This document shows positions 9,097 through 17,439 of a stretch of DNA of 64,000 bases, piece after piece (the stretch's first letter is position 1; every line of letters starts with the position of its first letter). The position numbers were made by a program, and so were the translations under genes. The notes below the pieces were generated by a model. It worked only from the letters and a program-made list of their open reading frames with translations. It searched no databases and was not told the origin of the DNA. Source of the DNA: Hyphomicrobiales bacterium (GTDB taxonomy: Bacteria > Pseudomonadota > Alphaproteobacteria > Rhizobiales > Beijerinckiaceae); the NCBI GenBank assembly GCA_017302635.1, contig JAFLCX010000001.1, positions 496,001-560,000 of the forward strand, read 5' to 3'.

Positions 9097-9711
9097 TTAT
9101 CGACGGCGATTGCGTGTCGGGCGCCCGCCCTGCGGGTCGAGCCCCACCAGCACTGTGTATTCATCGCCCGGATCATTGACGCCGACAGGCAGCAGGATAC
9201 CCTCGTCGAGAACGATGAATGTGGCCTGCGTATCGCTCGCCGAAATGGTGACGGAGGCAGGAGACATTTTTGAATAGACGGTCTGATCGCCCTTTCGGAC
9301 AGCCACTCGCACCGGGATGGAATAGGTGCCGGGCTTTCCGGCCTCGCCAAGGATCACCCGGCCCTGCACGCCGACACGGATGCGCAGCTGCGCCTCCGTT
9401 ACAAGAGCGCATTCCCGAGCGATATCACCGATCGCGGCCTGATAGGCGACGCCCCGCGCGACATCGGCGGCGCCGGAACGGTAGGCCACGGTGCCATCAA
9501 GAATTTCGGCCTTCGGACAGGAATATTCGCGCTTCTCGGTCGGCGGTGGTTCAGAGAAGCGACGCCCACCATAAATCAGGGCCGTGCCGAAGCCCGAACC
9601 ATCACCGGCGACGATCTGCCCATCGGAATTGGTGTTGCTGGCGGTCGAACCACAGCCATTGAGGAACATGAGCCCTGCGAAAAGGCAGGCAGCCCGACCG
9701 AGGTGGCCCAT
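9097..9711 (-). CDS. Putative lipoprotein of unknown function
   Basis: A 204-residue protein starting at an ATG that gives a compact lipoprotein signal: basic MGHLGR, hydrophobic core, then FLNGC with the cysteine that would be acylated. The longer start at 9741 adds ten residues before the signal and is less likely. After a Ser/Asn-rich linker there is a globular part with two or three cysteines (around YSCPKAE and RECALV), predicted mostly beta by its alternating hydrophobic pattern (QLRIRVGVQGRVILG, YSIPVRVAVRKG). No enzyme motif was recognised. It sits upstream of the gcv promoter on the same strand; there is no operon link. Role unknown, probably an envelope protein. Confidence 0.7.
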   Translation of the reverse strand: MGHLGRAACLFAGLMFLNGCGSTASNTNSDGQIVAGDGSGFGTALIYGGRRFSEPPPTEKREYSCPKAEILDGTVAYRSGAADVARGVAYQAAIGDIARECALVTEAQLRIRVGVQGRVILGEAGKPGTYSIPVRVAVRKGDQTVYSKMSPASVTISASDTQATFIVLDEGILLPVGVNDPGDEYTVLVGLDPQGGRPTRNRRR

Positions 9712-9780
9712 GACTCGTGGGCGGATCTGAACAGAATACACGGTGCTACGATCCTTGCTGCAACCCGGATAATTTTGAAA

Positions 9781-10371
9781 TTACTGGAGTTTCGAGAAGC
9801 CTTCCGCGAAGCCGTTCAGCGTCACGGGCAGCCCGCGCCCCTCCTGCGGCGTGAGGAACACCGCGAAGAGCGCCACTTTGCCCTTTGAGAGCAGGTCGAT
9901 CAAGGTCTGATCCATATCGACCTCGGCGACACAGCCCGATTCGAGGCAGCGCACGAAATCCGTCGAGCCGATCTCGCGATCATCCACCTTGAGCCCCAGT
10001 CCGCGTGGCAGGAGCACACCGAGCGGTGCGATGATGCGCAGAACAGGGCGCCGGACGGGTTTTGCATTCGCGTCTTTCTTGCGCGCTTCAGCGGTCGCTG
10101 CCGTATCCTCGACCTTGAGAATCACGACCGCGAGGTTGAGATCCGATTGATCGAGTACATTCTGGATGAGAATGCATTGCTCGGCGCCGCTTTGGGCGAC
10201 GCGGTCGCAACGATGCTGCCAATCGCCGAACGAAGCCCTCAATTGCCCCTGCGCCGCAGCAAGAGCTGGGAAAAAGACGAGAGCGACCATTGCCAGCAGC
10301 CATGACGGCCAGCGCGCCCAACCGGCCGTACGGAAAGCAGGCTTGCCTCGTCCAATCATGCCCATCCTCAT
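9781..10371 (-). CDS. Invasion-associated locus B (IalB)-like periplasmic protein
   Basis: A 196-residue exported protein: basic N-terminus, hydrophobic segment (WPSWLLAMVALVFFPALAAAQ) with cleavage after AAA. The mature part begins FGDWQHRCD and has paired cysteines (RCD...EQCIL and RCLESGCVAE), the pattern of the IalB family, which is common in Hyphomicrobiales and named after a Bartonella gene. In free-living species its role is not known. Start could also be the ATG four codons later. It is divergent from the ctaC operon across 467 bases. Confidence 0.75.
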   Translation of the reverse strand: MRMGMIGRGKPAFRTAGWARWPSWLLAMVALVFFPALAAAQGQLRASFGDWQHRCDRVAQSGAEQCILIQNVLDQSDLNLAVVILKVEDTAATAEARKKDANAKPVRRPVLRIIAPLGVLLPRGLGLKVDDREIGSTDFVRCLESGCVAEVDMDQTLIDLLSKGKVALFAVFLTPQEGRGLPVTLNGFAEGFSKLQ

Positions 10372-10838
10372 CCTTCAGAAAACCGATGATGCGGTCCGCT
10401 GTTCGAATCACTCCGCAGCCGAGACTTCGGTCGTGCACAAGAATCTGGGCGCGAGGCGTAACAGAGCATGCATCCCTGTCAAGGAAATGGCTTCTGGGCG
10501 CTCCGTGCTTGCCCACCTGCAACAATTGGCCGCTCTTGCGACACGTGATCAATCATCGCGCATCGGCTAAGACGAAAAGGCGGCGGAAGCCTGACGGAAT
10601 TTGCTTGCCTTTTTGGCGAAGCTGAGGCTTGCAGTTCTGGATGTTTTCGAACCCTGCCTTCCCATGCGCCGCCTCGCCCGCGCGAGGGTGTCATAGACAG
10701 GGTTGGTGCGCAAAAGCCTTGAGCGGGATCAAACCGGCGGATGTGACCGTCGTGCCGCGAGGGTTCGATGCGAAGGAATGGCGATTGCCCGGGTTGGGTG
10801 TCCACCGGGCGGTCATGACGGAGGGAGTGGCTATAGCC
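10372..10838. other. Long intergenic region between the IalB gene and ctaC
   Basis: Between divergent genes; no convincing small gene was found. Several open frames cross it but lack ribosome sites and family character. It holds the FixK/FNR-type box at 10719-10732 and must contain promoters for both directions, though no clear -35/-10 pair stood out for ctaC. Confidence 0.6.
10719..10732 (+). promoter_or_regulatory. FixK/FNR-type binding site upstream of ctaC
   Basis: TTGAGCGGGATCAA is a TTGA-N6-TCAA palindrome, the half-site arrangement bound by FixK and FNR/FnrL-type regulators. It lies 107 bases before the ctaC start in the only long regulatory region of the oxidase cluster. Control of an aa3-type oxidase by oxygen-responsive Crp/Fnr proteins would be biologically sensible, but binding is inferred from sequence only. 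Confidence 0.5.
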
Positions 10839-11741
10839 ATGAAGCGACTGGTTGATGCAGGTGGTTCTTTGAGTGGTGCATGGTTGCGCCTTTTGGCCCT
10901 TTCGGGTGCGGTTGCCCTGCCGACAGGTGCGATGGCCGGCACGGGCCAGCCCTCGCCGTGGCAGATCGGCCTGCAAACGCAGGTGACTCCGATCGGTGAA
11001 TATGCGCAATGGTTCCACGATGCCCTGCTGATGCCGATCATCACGGTTGTCTCGCTCTTCGTGTTGCTCCTGCTGGTCCTCGTGGCGGTGAAATTCAACG
11101 CCAAGAAGAACCCGGTGCCCTCGAAAACCACGCATCACGCTGGCCTTGAGGTCGCTTGGACGCTCATCCCGGTGCTGATCCTCGTCGTCATTGCCGTCCC
11201 CTCGTTCCGCCTCCTCAAGGACCAGATCGTGGTTCCGAAGGCGGATCTGACCATCAAGGCGACCGGCTATGCCTGGTATTGGAAATTCGCTTATCCGCAG
11301 GATGCTGGCGGCTTCGAGTTCGAAGTCCGCATGCTGTCGGATGAGGAGCGCGCCAAGGCTGTCGCCGATGGCAAGGGCAAGAAGGAAGATTTCCCGCGCT
11401 TGCTCGCCGTTGACAACGAGGTTGTCGTTCCGGTGAACAAGGTGGTGGCGGTGCAGGTGACGGCAGGTGATGTTCTGCACGCTTTTGCCGTGCCGTCCTT
11501 CACGGTGAAAGTGGACGCCGTTCCCGGTCGCCTGAACCAGACCTGGTTCAAGGCCACCAAAGAGGGCATCTATTATGGCCAGTGCTCCGAGCTTTGCGGC
11601 AAGGACCACGCTTTCATGCCGCTGGCGATCCGCGTTGTGTCCCAGGCGAAATACGATGCCTGGCTCGCGGATGCGAAAAAGAAATTTGCCCGGATCGACC
11701 ATGCGCCGGTCCAGACCGCGCATTCCGAAGTGACGCGTTGA
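10839..11741 (+). CDS. ctaC: Cytochrome c oxidase subunit II
   Basis: Subunit II takes electrons from cytochrome c through the binuclear CuA centre. The 300-residue protein has a signal peptide (to about GAMAG), the early segment [14 protein letters not shown], two membrane helices (about residues 60-85 and 105-125), the aromatic motif [12 protein letters not shown], and the CuA ligands in [22 protein letters not shown] (two Cys, His, Met). It is first in the cta operon. The ATG at 10839 is chosen because it leaves a normal signal peptide; a GGAGGG stands 14 bases before it and an in-frame GTG at 10827 is an alternative. Confidence 0.97.
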   Translation: MKRLVDAGGSLSGAWLRLLALSGAVALPTGAMAGTGQPSPWQIGLQTQVTPIGEYAQWFHDALLMPIITVVSLFVLLLLVLVAVKFNAKKNPVPSKTTHHAGLEVAWTLIPVLILVVIAVPSFRLLKDQIVVPKADLTIKATGYAWYWKFAYPQDAGGFEFEVRMLSDEERAKAVADGKGKKEDFPRLLAVDNEVVVPVNKVVAVQVTAGDVLHAFAVPSFTVKVDAVPGRLNQTWFKATKEGIYYGQCSELCGKDHAFMPLAIRVVSQAKYDAWLADAKKKFARIDHAPVQTAHSEVTR

Positions 11742-11781
11742 GACGCGCCGGAACCCGAGATTTCGACAGGAGTTGACTTCA

Positions 11782-13398
11782 ATGGCACAGGCCCACGCGC
11801 ACGCTGACGATCACGCGCACGACATGCCGCATGGCTGGCGGCGCTACGTCTATTCGACGAACCACAAGGATATCGGCACGCTCTACCTGATCTTCGCCCT
11901 GATGGCGGGTCTGGTGGGTGGTTTCCTCTCGATCATGATGCGCATCGAGTTGCAGGAACCGGGCATGCAGGTTTTTGCGAACTCGCACACGTTCAACGTG
12001 TTCGTCACCGGCCATGGCCTCATCATGATCTTCTTCATGGTCATGCCGGCGCTGATCGGCGGCTTCGCCAACTGGTTCATCCCGATCATGATCGGTGCGC
12101 CGGACATGGCTTTCCCGCGCATGAACAACATCTCGTTCTGGCTCCTGCCGGCAGCGTTCGGCCTTCTGGTGCTCTCCATGTTTGTGGAAGGGCCAGCAGG
12201 CGGATTGGGCGTCGGCGGCGGCTGGACGATTTACCCACCGCTCTCGACTTCCGGTCAGCCCGGTCCGGCGATGGATTTCGCGATCCTGTCGCTCCATATC
12301 GCCGGTGCCTCGTCGATTCTCGGCGCGATCAACTTCATCACGACGATTTTCAACATGCGCGCGCCGGGTATGACGCTGCACAAGATGCCGCTTTTCGCCT
12401 GGTCGATCCTGGTGACGGCCTTCCTGCTGGTGCTGTCGCTGCCGGTGCTCGCCGGCGCGATCACCATGCTGCTGACGGATCGCAACTTCGGCACGACCTT
12501 TTTTGCGCCGGAAGGCGGCGGTGATCCGATCCTGTTCCAGCATCTGTTCTGGTTCTTCGGTCACCCGGAGGTTTACATCCTGATCCTGCCGGCCTTCGGC
12601 ATCATCAGCCACATTGTCTCCACCTTCAGCCGCAAGCCCGTTTTCGGTTATCTCGGCATGGCCTATGCCATGGTGGCGATCGGTTTCGTGGGCTTCGTCG
12701 TGTGGGCGCACCACATGTACACGACCGGCATTTCACTCGCCGCTCAGCAGTATTTTGTGGCTGCGACGATGGTGATCGCCGTGCCGACGGGCGTGAAGAT
12801 CTTCTCCTGGATCGCGACGATGTGGGGTGGCTCGATCAGCTTCCGTCCGCCGATGGTCTGGGCGATCGGCTTCATCTTCCTGTTCACGGTGGGGGGTGTG
12901 ACAGGCGTCGTGCTCGCCAATGCCGGTATCGATCGCGCCTTGCATGATACCTATTACGTTGTGGCGCATTTCCACTATGTGCTGTCGCTCGGCGCGGTGT
13001 TCGCGATCTTTGCGGCCTGGTACTATTGGTTCCCGAAGATGACCGGCTATGTCACCCCGGACTGGATCGGCAACCTGCATTTCACCTTCTCGTTCATCGG
13101 CGCGAACGTGCTGTTCTTCCCGCAGCATTTCCTGGGTCTTGCCGGGATGCCGCGTCGCTATGTCGATTATCCGGATGCCTATGCCGGCTGGAACTACATC
13201 TCCTCGATTGGTTCCTATATCTTCGCGGCTGGCCTGATCATCTTCTTCTACGGCATTGCCTATGCCTTCATCCGCAAGGAGAAGGCCGGCAACAACCCGT
13301 GGGGTGAAGGGGCGAACACGCTGGAATGGACCCTGTCCTCGCCACCGCCCTTCCATCAGTTCGAGACGCTGCCGCGCATTTCCGGCTCGGATCATTGA
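11782..13398 (+). CDS. ctaD: Cytochrome c oxidase subunit I (aa3-type)
   Basis: The catalytic subunit with heme a, heme a3 and CuB, which reduces oxygen and pumps protons. The 538-residue chain has twelve membrane helices. Seen motifs: the low-spin heme His in [11 protein letters not shown], the CuB/Tyr cross-link motif [13 protein letters not shown], the paired His in WAHHMYTTG, and heme ligands in [14 protein letters not shown]. The Asn-rich FANWFIP near the D-channel entry is present. The histidine- and aspartate-rich N-terminus ([11 protein letters not shown]) is often seen and may bind metal. Start at 11782 follows AGGAG at 11768-11772. A hairpin pair follows the stop, before ctaB. Confidence 0.98.
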   Translation: MAQAHAHADDHAHDMPHGWRRYVYSTNHKDIGTLYLIFALMAGLVGGFLSIMMRIELQEPGMQVFANSHTFNVFVTGHGLIMIFFMVMPALIGGFANWFIPIMIGAPDMAFPRMNNISFWLLPAAFGLLVLSMFVEGPAGGLGVGGGWTIYPPLSTSGQPGPAMDFAILSLHIAGASSILGAINFITTIFNMRAPGMTLHKMPLFAWSILVTAFLLVLSLPVLAGAITMLLTDRNFGTTFFAPEGGGDPILFQHLFWFFGHPEVYILILPAFGIISHIVSTFSRKPVFGYLGMAYAMVAIGFVGFVVWAHHMYTTGISLAAQQYFVAATMVIAVPTGVKIFSWIATMWGGSISFRPPMVWAIGFIFLFTVGGVTGVVLANAGIDRALHDTYYVVAHFHYVLSLGAVFAIFAAWYYWFPKMTGYVTPDWIGNLHFTFSFIGANVLFFPQHFLGLAGMPRRYVDYPDAYAGWNYISSIGSYIFAAGLIIFFYGIAYAFIRKEKAGNNPWGEGANTLEWTLSSPPPFHQFETLPRISGSDH

Positions 13399-13411
13399 TC
13401 TCGTGACCGTC

Positions 13412-13475
13412 GGTGGGGCGCTCCGGTGCCCCACCCCATTCACAAGCGCCTGACCTCAGGCGTTTTTGAATGGGG
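13412..13475 (+). terminator. Double hairpin with T-run between ctaD and ctaB (partial terminator)
   Basis: First hairpin: GGTGGGGC (13412-13419) with GCCCCACC (13428-13435). Second: CGCCT (13447-13451) with AGGCG (13458-13462), followed by five T; its arms extend outward, CCCCATTC (13434-13441) pairing perfectly with GAATGGGG (13468-13475), so the whole second element is a long stem of about 19 pairs with one mismatch. It probably lowers transcription of the assembly genes relative to the structural subunits. Confidence 0.7.
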
Positions 13476-13513
13476 CCTCCCCATCCATTTGTTCCAGACA
13501 CCAGAGTGAGACC

Positions 13514-14470
13514 TTGAGCGAAGCGGGAGCCGATATCCGGCGTGAAACGCTGATTTCGAATGCGGATCCGGGCGATTTCCTCGCCCTGATGAAGCCGCGT
13601 GTGATGTCGCTTGTCGTTTTCACGGCTCTGGTGGGGCTGATGATTGCACCGGGCCACATCCACCCCGTGATTGCAGCCGTCGCGATCTTTGCGGTGGCGG
13701 TCGGCGCCGGCGCGTCCGGTGCCCTGAATATGTGGTACGATGCCGACATTGATCGCGTCATGCGCCGCACAGCGGGGCGGCCCATCCCGGCTGGCCGCGT
13801 GACGGCGGGCGAGGCCAAGGCCTTCGGTCTTATCCTCTCGGCGATGTCCGTGATGGTCCTCGGGCTCGCGACGAACTGGCTGGCCGGCGGGTTGCTCGCT
13901 TTCACGATCTTCTTCTATGTCGTGATCTACACGATGTGGCTGAAGCGCTCGACTGCGCAGAACATCGTGATCGGTGGCGCGGCTGGCGCTTTTCCGCCCA
14001 TGATTGGCTGGGTCGCCGTGACTGGCTCGATCAGTCTCGAAGCCATCATCCTGTTTCTGATCATCTTCCTCTGGACACCGCCGCATTTCTGGGCTCTGGC
14101 GCTGGTGAAGAATGAGGATTACGCGCGCGCCGGCGTGCCGATGCTGCCCGTCGTCTCGGGTGATCGCACCACGCGCACCCAGATCCTGCTGTATACGATC
14201 ATCCTGACGCCTGTGGTGCTGAGCCCCTACTGGTTCGGGTTTGGCGGCGCGCTCTATCTTGCCAGTGCGGTGATCGGCTCGGGCTTCATGCTCTGGTGGG
14301 CCTGGGATATTTTCGCCAAAGGTGACGAAGCTTCTGATCGCAAGGCCTGCTGGAGGATGTTCGGCGGATCGATCCTTTTTCTGTTTGCCTTGTTCGCAAG
14401 CTTGTTGATCGAGCGGCTTTCGCCTGCCTTGTTCCAGTTGGTCTCGCGCTTTGCGGGGTTCGGCGCATGA
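13514..14470 (+). CDS. ctaB: Protoheme IX farnesyltransferase (heme O synthase)
   Basis: Adds a farnesyl group to heme b, the first step towards the heme a needed by CtaD. The 318-residue protein has about nine membrane helices and the prenyltransferase motifs [12 protein letters not shown] and [10 protein letters not shown], plus the second Asp-rich loop region around [15 protein letters not shown] at 13514 is taken as start ([13 protein letters not shown]) since no ATG precedes the conserved core, and a start at 13466 would lie inside the terminator stem. Its stop overlaps the start of the next gene by four bases (ATGA). Confidence 0.95.
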   Translation: MSEAGADIRRETLISNADPGDFLALMKPRVMSLVVFTALVGLMIAPGHIHPVIAAVAIFAVAVGAGASGALNMWYDADIDRVMRRTAGRPIPAGRVTAGEAKAFGLILSAMSVMVLGLATNWLAGGLLAFTIFFYVVIYTMWLKRSTAQNIVIGGAAGAFPPMIGWVAVTGSISLEAIILFLIIFLWTPPHFWALALVKNEDYARAGVPMLPVVSGDRTTRTQILLYTIILTPVVLSPYWFGFGGALYLASAVIGSGFMLWWAWDIFAKGDEASDRKACWRMFGGSILFLFALFASLLIERLSPALFQLVSRFAGFGA

Positions 14471-14628
14471 GTGACAACGAGAAGCCCCGGACATTGACAG
14501 CCGAAGAGAAGGCGCGCCAGAAGCGCCGCTCGCGGGCGATCGGCCTCGCGGTTGCTGGCCTAGTCGCCTTGTTTTACGTCATCACCATCTTCAAGATGGG
14601 ACCCGCCATCATGAACCGGCCGCTCTGA
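14467..14628 (+). CDS. ctaF: Small single-pass membrane protein of the oxidase operon (CtaF/CoxF-like)
   Basis: A 53-residue protein: charged N-terminal part with KARQKRRSR, one membrane helix (about residues 25-44, [19 protein letters not shown]) and a short tail ending NRPL. It overlaps ctaB by four bases (ATGA) and ctaG by one (TGATG), so it is translationally coupled on both sides, which is strong evidence for a real gene. A small protein at this place is regular in hyphomicrobial oxidase operons; its biochemical role in assembly is not settled. It is easily missed by length cut-offs. Confidence 0.85.
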   Translation: MSDNEKPRTLTAEEKARQKRRSRAIGLAVAGLVALFYVITIFKMGPAIMNRPL

Positions 14629-15245
14629 TGAACGAAAATGCTGAAAATCCGGGGCTGAGGCCCGTGACGATCGATCAGCGCCGGAACCTGCGCGTCGCCG
14701 GCTACGCCTTGGGTGGCACCCTGTTCATGCTTGGCATGAGCTTTGCCGCCGTGCCGCTCTACGACATGTTCTGCCGCGTGACCGGTTATGGTGGCACGAC
14801 GCAGGTTGCCGTGAGGGCACCGGACCGGGTCAGTGATCGGCTTTTCACCATCCGCTTCGATGCCAATGTGAATGCGGGGCTCAACTGGCGCTTCGAGCCC
14901 GAATTCAACTCCATCGAGGTGAAGGGCGGCGAAGTGCGCGCCGTGAGCTACACCGTGCGCAATCTCGGCGCGCAACCCGTCACCGGCATCGCCAGCTACA
15001 ACGTGACGCCGGACCAGACCGGCGCCTGGTTCAACAAGATCGCCTGTTTCTGCTTCAACGAGATTACGCTTCAGCCGGGCGAGGCCCGCACGGAAGAAGT
15101 GGTGTTTTTTGTCGATCCGGATATCGGAAAAGAGAAAACTCTCGATCATATCCGGCAGATTACCTTGTCTTACACGTTCTTTCCCGCCAAAAACGCTGCC
15201 AAGCCGCTCGCGGATGCCTCATCCGCGATGGGGCCGCAGCGCTGA
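14628..15245 (+). CDS. ctaG: Cytochrome c oxidase assembly protein CtaG/Cox11
   Basis: Periplasm-facing copper chaperone that delivers copper to the CuB site of subunit I. The 205-residue protein has an N-terminal membrane anchor (GYALGGTLFMLGMSFAAVPLY), the following MFCRVTGYGGTTQVA segment and the copper-binding CFCF motif in KIACFCFNEITL. Family length is normal. Coupled to ctaF by the TGATG overlap and followed by ctaE. Confidence 0.96.
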   Translation: MNENAENPGLRPVTIDQRRNLRVAGYALGGTLFMLGMSFAAVPLYDMFCRVTGYGGTTQVAVRAPDRVSDRLFTIRFDANVNAGLNWRFEPEFNSIEVKGGEVRAVSYTVRNLGAQPVTGIASYNVTPDQTGAWFNKIACFCFNEITLQPGEARTEEVVFFVDPDIGKEKTLDHIRQITLSYTFFPAKNAAKPLADASSAMGPQR

Positions 15246-15282
15246 CGGGGAAGCGGAAGCCTAACGAAGAAGGGGGCCTCGG

Positions 15283-16158
15283 ATGGCCGACGCACACGCC
15301 AAGAACCACGATTACCACATCCTGCCGCTGTCGCCGTGGCCGTTTATCGGCTCGGTCTCGGCCTTCATCATGGCGGTCGGTGCCGTGATGTGGATGAAGA
15401 AAATGACGCTCGGCGGCATGACGCTCGGCAGCTATTTCTTCTTCGCCGGCTTTCTGGGTGTTCTCTACACCATGTATGGCTGGTGGGCCGATGTCGTGAA
15501 GGAAGCCGAAACGGGCGACCATACTCGCGTGGTGCAGATGCACCATCGCTACGGCATGATCCTGTTCATCGCTTCTGAAGTGATGTTCTTCGTCGCCTGG
15601 TTCTGGGCCTATTTCGATGCCGCTTTTTACACGGGTGAGGCAATCCAGTTCCAGCGCACCGAGCTGACCGGCGGGCAATGGCCGCCGAAGGGCATCGCGG
15701 TGTTCTATCCGTGGGAACTGCCGCTGTTCAACACGCTGATCCTTCTCACCTCCGGCACAACCGTGACCTGGGCGCATCATGCGCTGATCCACGGCGATCG
15801 CGAGGGACTCAAGAAGGGCCTTTGGCTCACCATCTTGCTCGGCGCGCTGTTCACCTGTGTGCAGATCTACGAATATACCCATGCCGGCTTCAAGTTCTCG
15901 GGCCATATCTATGGCGCGACTTTCTTCATGGCGACGGGTTTCCACGGCTTCCATGTGTTCGTCGGAACCATCTTCCTCGCGGTGTGCCTGATGCGCGCCT
16001 ACAGGGGTCATTTCACGCAGAAGCAGCATCTCGGCTTCGAATTCGCAGCCTGGTACTGGCACTTCGTGGACGTGGTTTGGCTGTTCCTGTTTGCAGCCAT
16101 TTATGTCTGGGGCTCGAATTTCGGCTTTGCCCCGCTGATGGTGGGCGGCGGTCACTGA
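15283..16158 (+). CDS. ctaE: Cytochrome c oxidase subunit III
   Basis: A 291-residue integral subunit with seven membrane helices, starting with the conserved [13 protein letters not shown]. It has the family segments [19 protein letters not shown] (Glu in a membrane helix), [13 protein letters not shown]-like [13 protein letters not shown], and [18 protein letters not shown]. Subunit III keeps proton uptake by subunit I stable over many turnovers. A strong terminator follows 25 bases after the stop, so it closes the core of the oxidase operon. Confidence 0.97.
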   Translation: MADAHAKNHDYHILPLSPWPFIGSVSAFIMAVGAVMWMKKMTLGGMTLGSYFFFAGFLGVLYTMYGWWADVVKEAETGDHTRVVQMHHRYGMILFIASEVMFFVAWFWAYFDAAFYTGEAIQFQRTELTGGQWPPKGIAVFYPWELPLFNTLILLTSGTTVTWAHHALIHGDREGLKKGLWLTILLGALFTCVQIYEYTHAGFKFSGHIYGATFFMATGFHGFHVFVGTIFLAVCLMRAYRGHFTQKQHLGFEFAAWYWHFVDVVWLFLFAAIYVWGSNFGFAPLMVGGGH

Positions 16159-16183
16159 TCGCGGTCGCCCTGACGCGTTTGAA

Positions 16184-16207
16184 GGGCGGCCTCGTGCCGC
16201 CCTTTTT
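16184..16207 (+). terminator. Intrinsic terminator after ctaE
   Basis: GGGCGGC (16184-16190) and GCCGCCC (16196-16202) form a perfect seven-pair stem around CTCGT, followed by five T. Genes for DUF983 and SURF1 lie beyond it, so they depend on read-through or their own promoter. Confidence 0.85.
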
Positions 16208-16231
16208 CTTGAAGCGGAGGATGTGAGCGTC

Positions 16232-16603
16232 ATGGAATACAAGGGCATCGAAGCCGATGCTGTCTCTGCCGGATTGCGAGGGCGCTGCCCGCGCTGCGGC
16301 GAAGGACGCTTGTTCTCCGGCTTCATCTCGGTCGCGCCCTCGTGCCGGGCCTGCGGGCTTGATTACAAATTCGCGGATTCCGGCGATGGCCCGGCTGTGT
16401 TTGTCATCCTGCTGGCCGGGTTTTTCATCATCGGCCTCACGCTCTGGACTGAAATCCGGTACGAGCCGCCGATGTGGGTTCATCTTGTCATTTTCCTGCC
16501 AATGACACTCATCGTCTGCCTTGGCCTGCTGCGCCCGATGAAGGGCCTCGCCATCGGCCTGCAGTACAAGAATCGCGCGGAGCAGGGCCGCCGGGTCGAG
16601 TGA
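16232..16603 (+). CDS. DUF983 membrane protein
   Basis: A 123-residue protein with an N-terminal zinc-ribbon-like cysteine pattern (GRCPRCGEGRLF and SCRACGLDY, two C-x-x-C) and two membrane helices (about residues 55-75 and 80-100). This is the DUF983 family, regularly found between coxC and SURF1 in alphaproteobacteria, which suggests a part in oxidase assembly; the mechanism is unknown. The ATG at 16232 is used; the GTG at 16223 lies only two bases from the GGAGG. The stop overlaps the SURF1 start by one base (TGATG). Confidence 0.85.
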   Translation: MEYKGIEADAVSAGLRGRCPRCGEGRLFSGFISVAPSCRACGLDYKFADSGDGPAVFVILLAGFFIIGLTLWTEIRYEPPMWVHLVIFLPMTLIVCLGLLRPMKGLAIGLQYKNRAEQGRRVE

Positions 16604-17421
16604 TGCGGGGACGCGGGCTCACCTTCTTTCTCGCCTTCACGCTGATCAGCACGATCATCCTGGTGATGCTCGGCTCTTGGCAATGGAACCGCCGGACGGA
16701 AAAGCGCGCCTTCATCGCACGGATAGCCGAGGCGGCTGGCCAACCAGCGAAACCCTTGGGGGAAGCGTCGCTGTGGGACCGTGTGACGATCAGCGGCCGG
16801 TTTGTCCCCGGCAAGACGGCCTATGTTCGCACATCGCGGCCCGCGCCCAAACCGGGTGAGCGGGATTCGCGCGGACGGGTGCCGGTTTCAGGTTTCGGCG
16901 TGATGGTGATTTCCGCCTTCTCGACGGAAATATGCCAGGGCGGAACATGCTGGCCTGGCGAGGTGCTGATCAATCGAGGCTTCCTGCCCACACCGCCCTC
17001 CGGCGAAATTCCGGCGTTGGAGACGCCCCAAGGGCACGTGAGCCTCACGGGCTTCCTCCGGCCGGGAGAGCGTGAAGGACTGTTTCCACCTTACAACGCG
17101 CCGGAGAAAGGCCTCTTCTTTTTTCGGTCGACAGAACAGATCGCCCAGACGCTCGGGCTGGCCGGATGGCCGTTGCCAACGCAGGGCCGACACCCGGCCT
17201 TGGCCTTTGCGGCCTCGATCGACCTTGAAGCCCTGCCACACGAAACAGCCGCGCCTTTCGGCATCGACATGCCGGATTTGCTCAAATCCATTCCGAACAA
17301 CCACCTCGAATATGCAATCACCTGGTGGAGCCTCGCGATCACCAATCTGGTGATCGCTGCGCTTTTCATGCGTGCATCGCGACGTCGACGTGACGAAAAC
17401 GCCGTGACGGACGGGAATTGA
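16603..17421 (+). CDS. SURF1 family cytochrome oxidase biogenesis protein
   Basis: SURF1 proteins help insert heme a into the oxidase. The 272-residue protein has the expected two-helix topology: an N-terminal helix (LTFFLAFTLISTIILVMLGSW core) followed by the family motif GSWQWNRRTEK, a periplasmic domain with SGRFVPGKTAYV and GEVLINRGFLP, and a C-terminal helix after NNHLEYAITWWSLAITN, another family signature. It is coupled to the DUF983 gene by TGATG. The pair of cysteines in ICQGGTCWPGEV is a local feature. Confidence 0.93.
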   Translation: MRGRGLTFFLAFTLISTIILVMLGSWQWNRRTEKRAFIARIAEAAGQPAKPLGEASLWDRVTISGRFVPGKTAYVRTSRPAPKPGERDSRGRVPVSGFGVMVISAFSTEICQGGTCWPGEVLINRGFLPTPPSGEIPALETPQGHVSLTGFLRPGEREGLFPPYNAPEKGLFFFRSTEQIAQTLGLAGWPLPTQGRHPALAFAASIDLEALPHETAAPFGIDMPDLLKSIPNNHLEYAITWWSLAITNLVIAALFMRASRRRRDENAVTDGN

Positions 17422-17439
17422 TCGGCTAAACGCCGAGCC

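Noticed and set aside
10536-10552. TTGCGACACGTGATCAA as a second FNR-like site
   Set aside because: The half-sites are spaced by the wrong number of bases (TTG to CAA is 11 instead of 8) so it does not fit the consensus.
10166-10625. Two plus-strand frames in the IalB/ctaC intergenic region
   Set aside because: They overlap the IalB gene antisense, lack ribosome sites and have no hydrophobic or domain pattern.
10479-11723. Long minus-strand frame across ctaC and the upstream region
   Set aside because: Shadow of ctaC; no ribosome site or recognisable domain.
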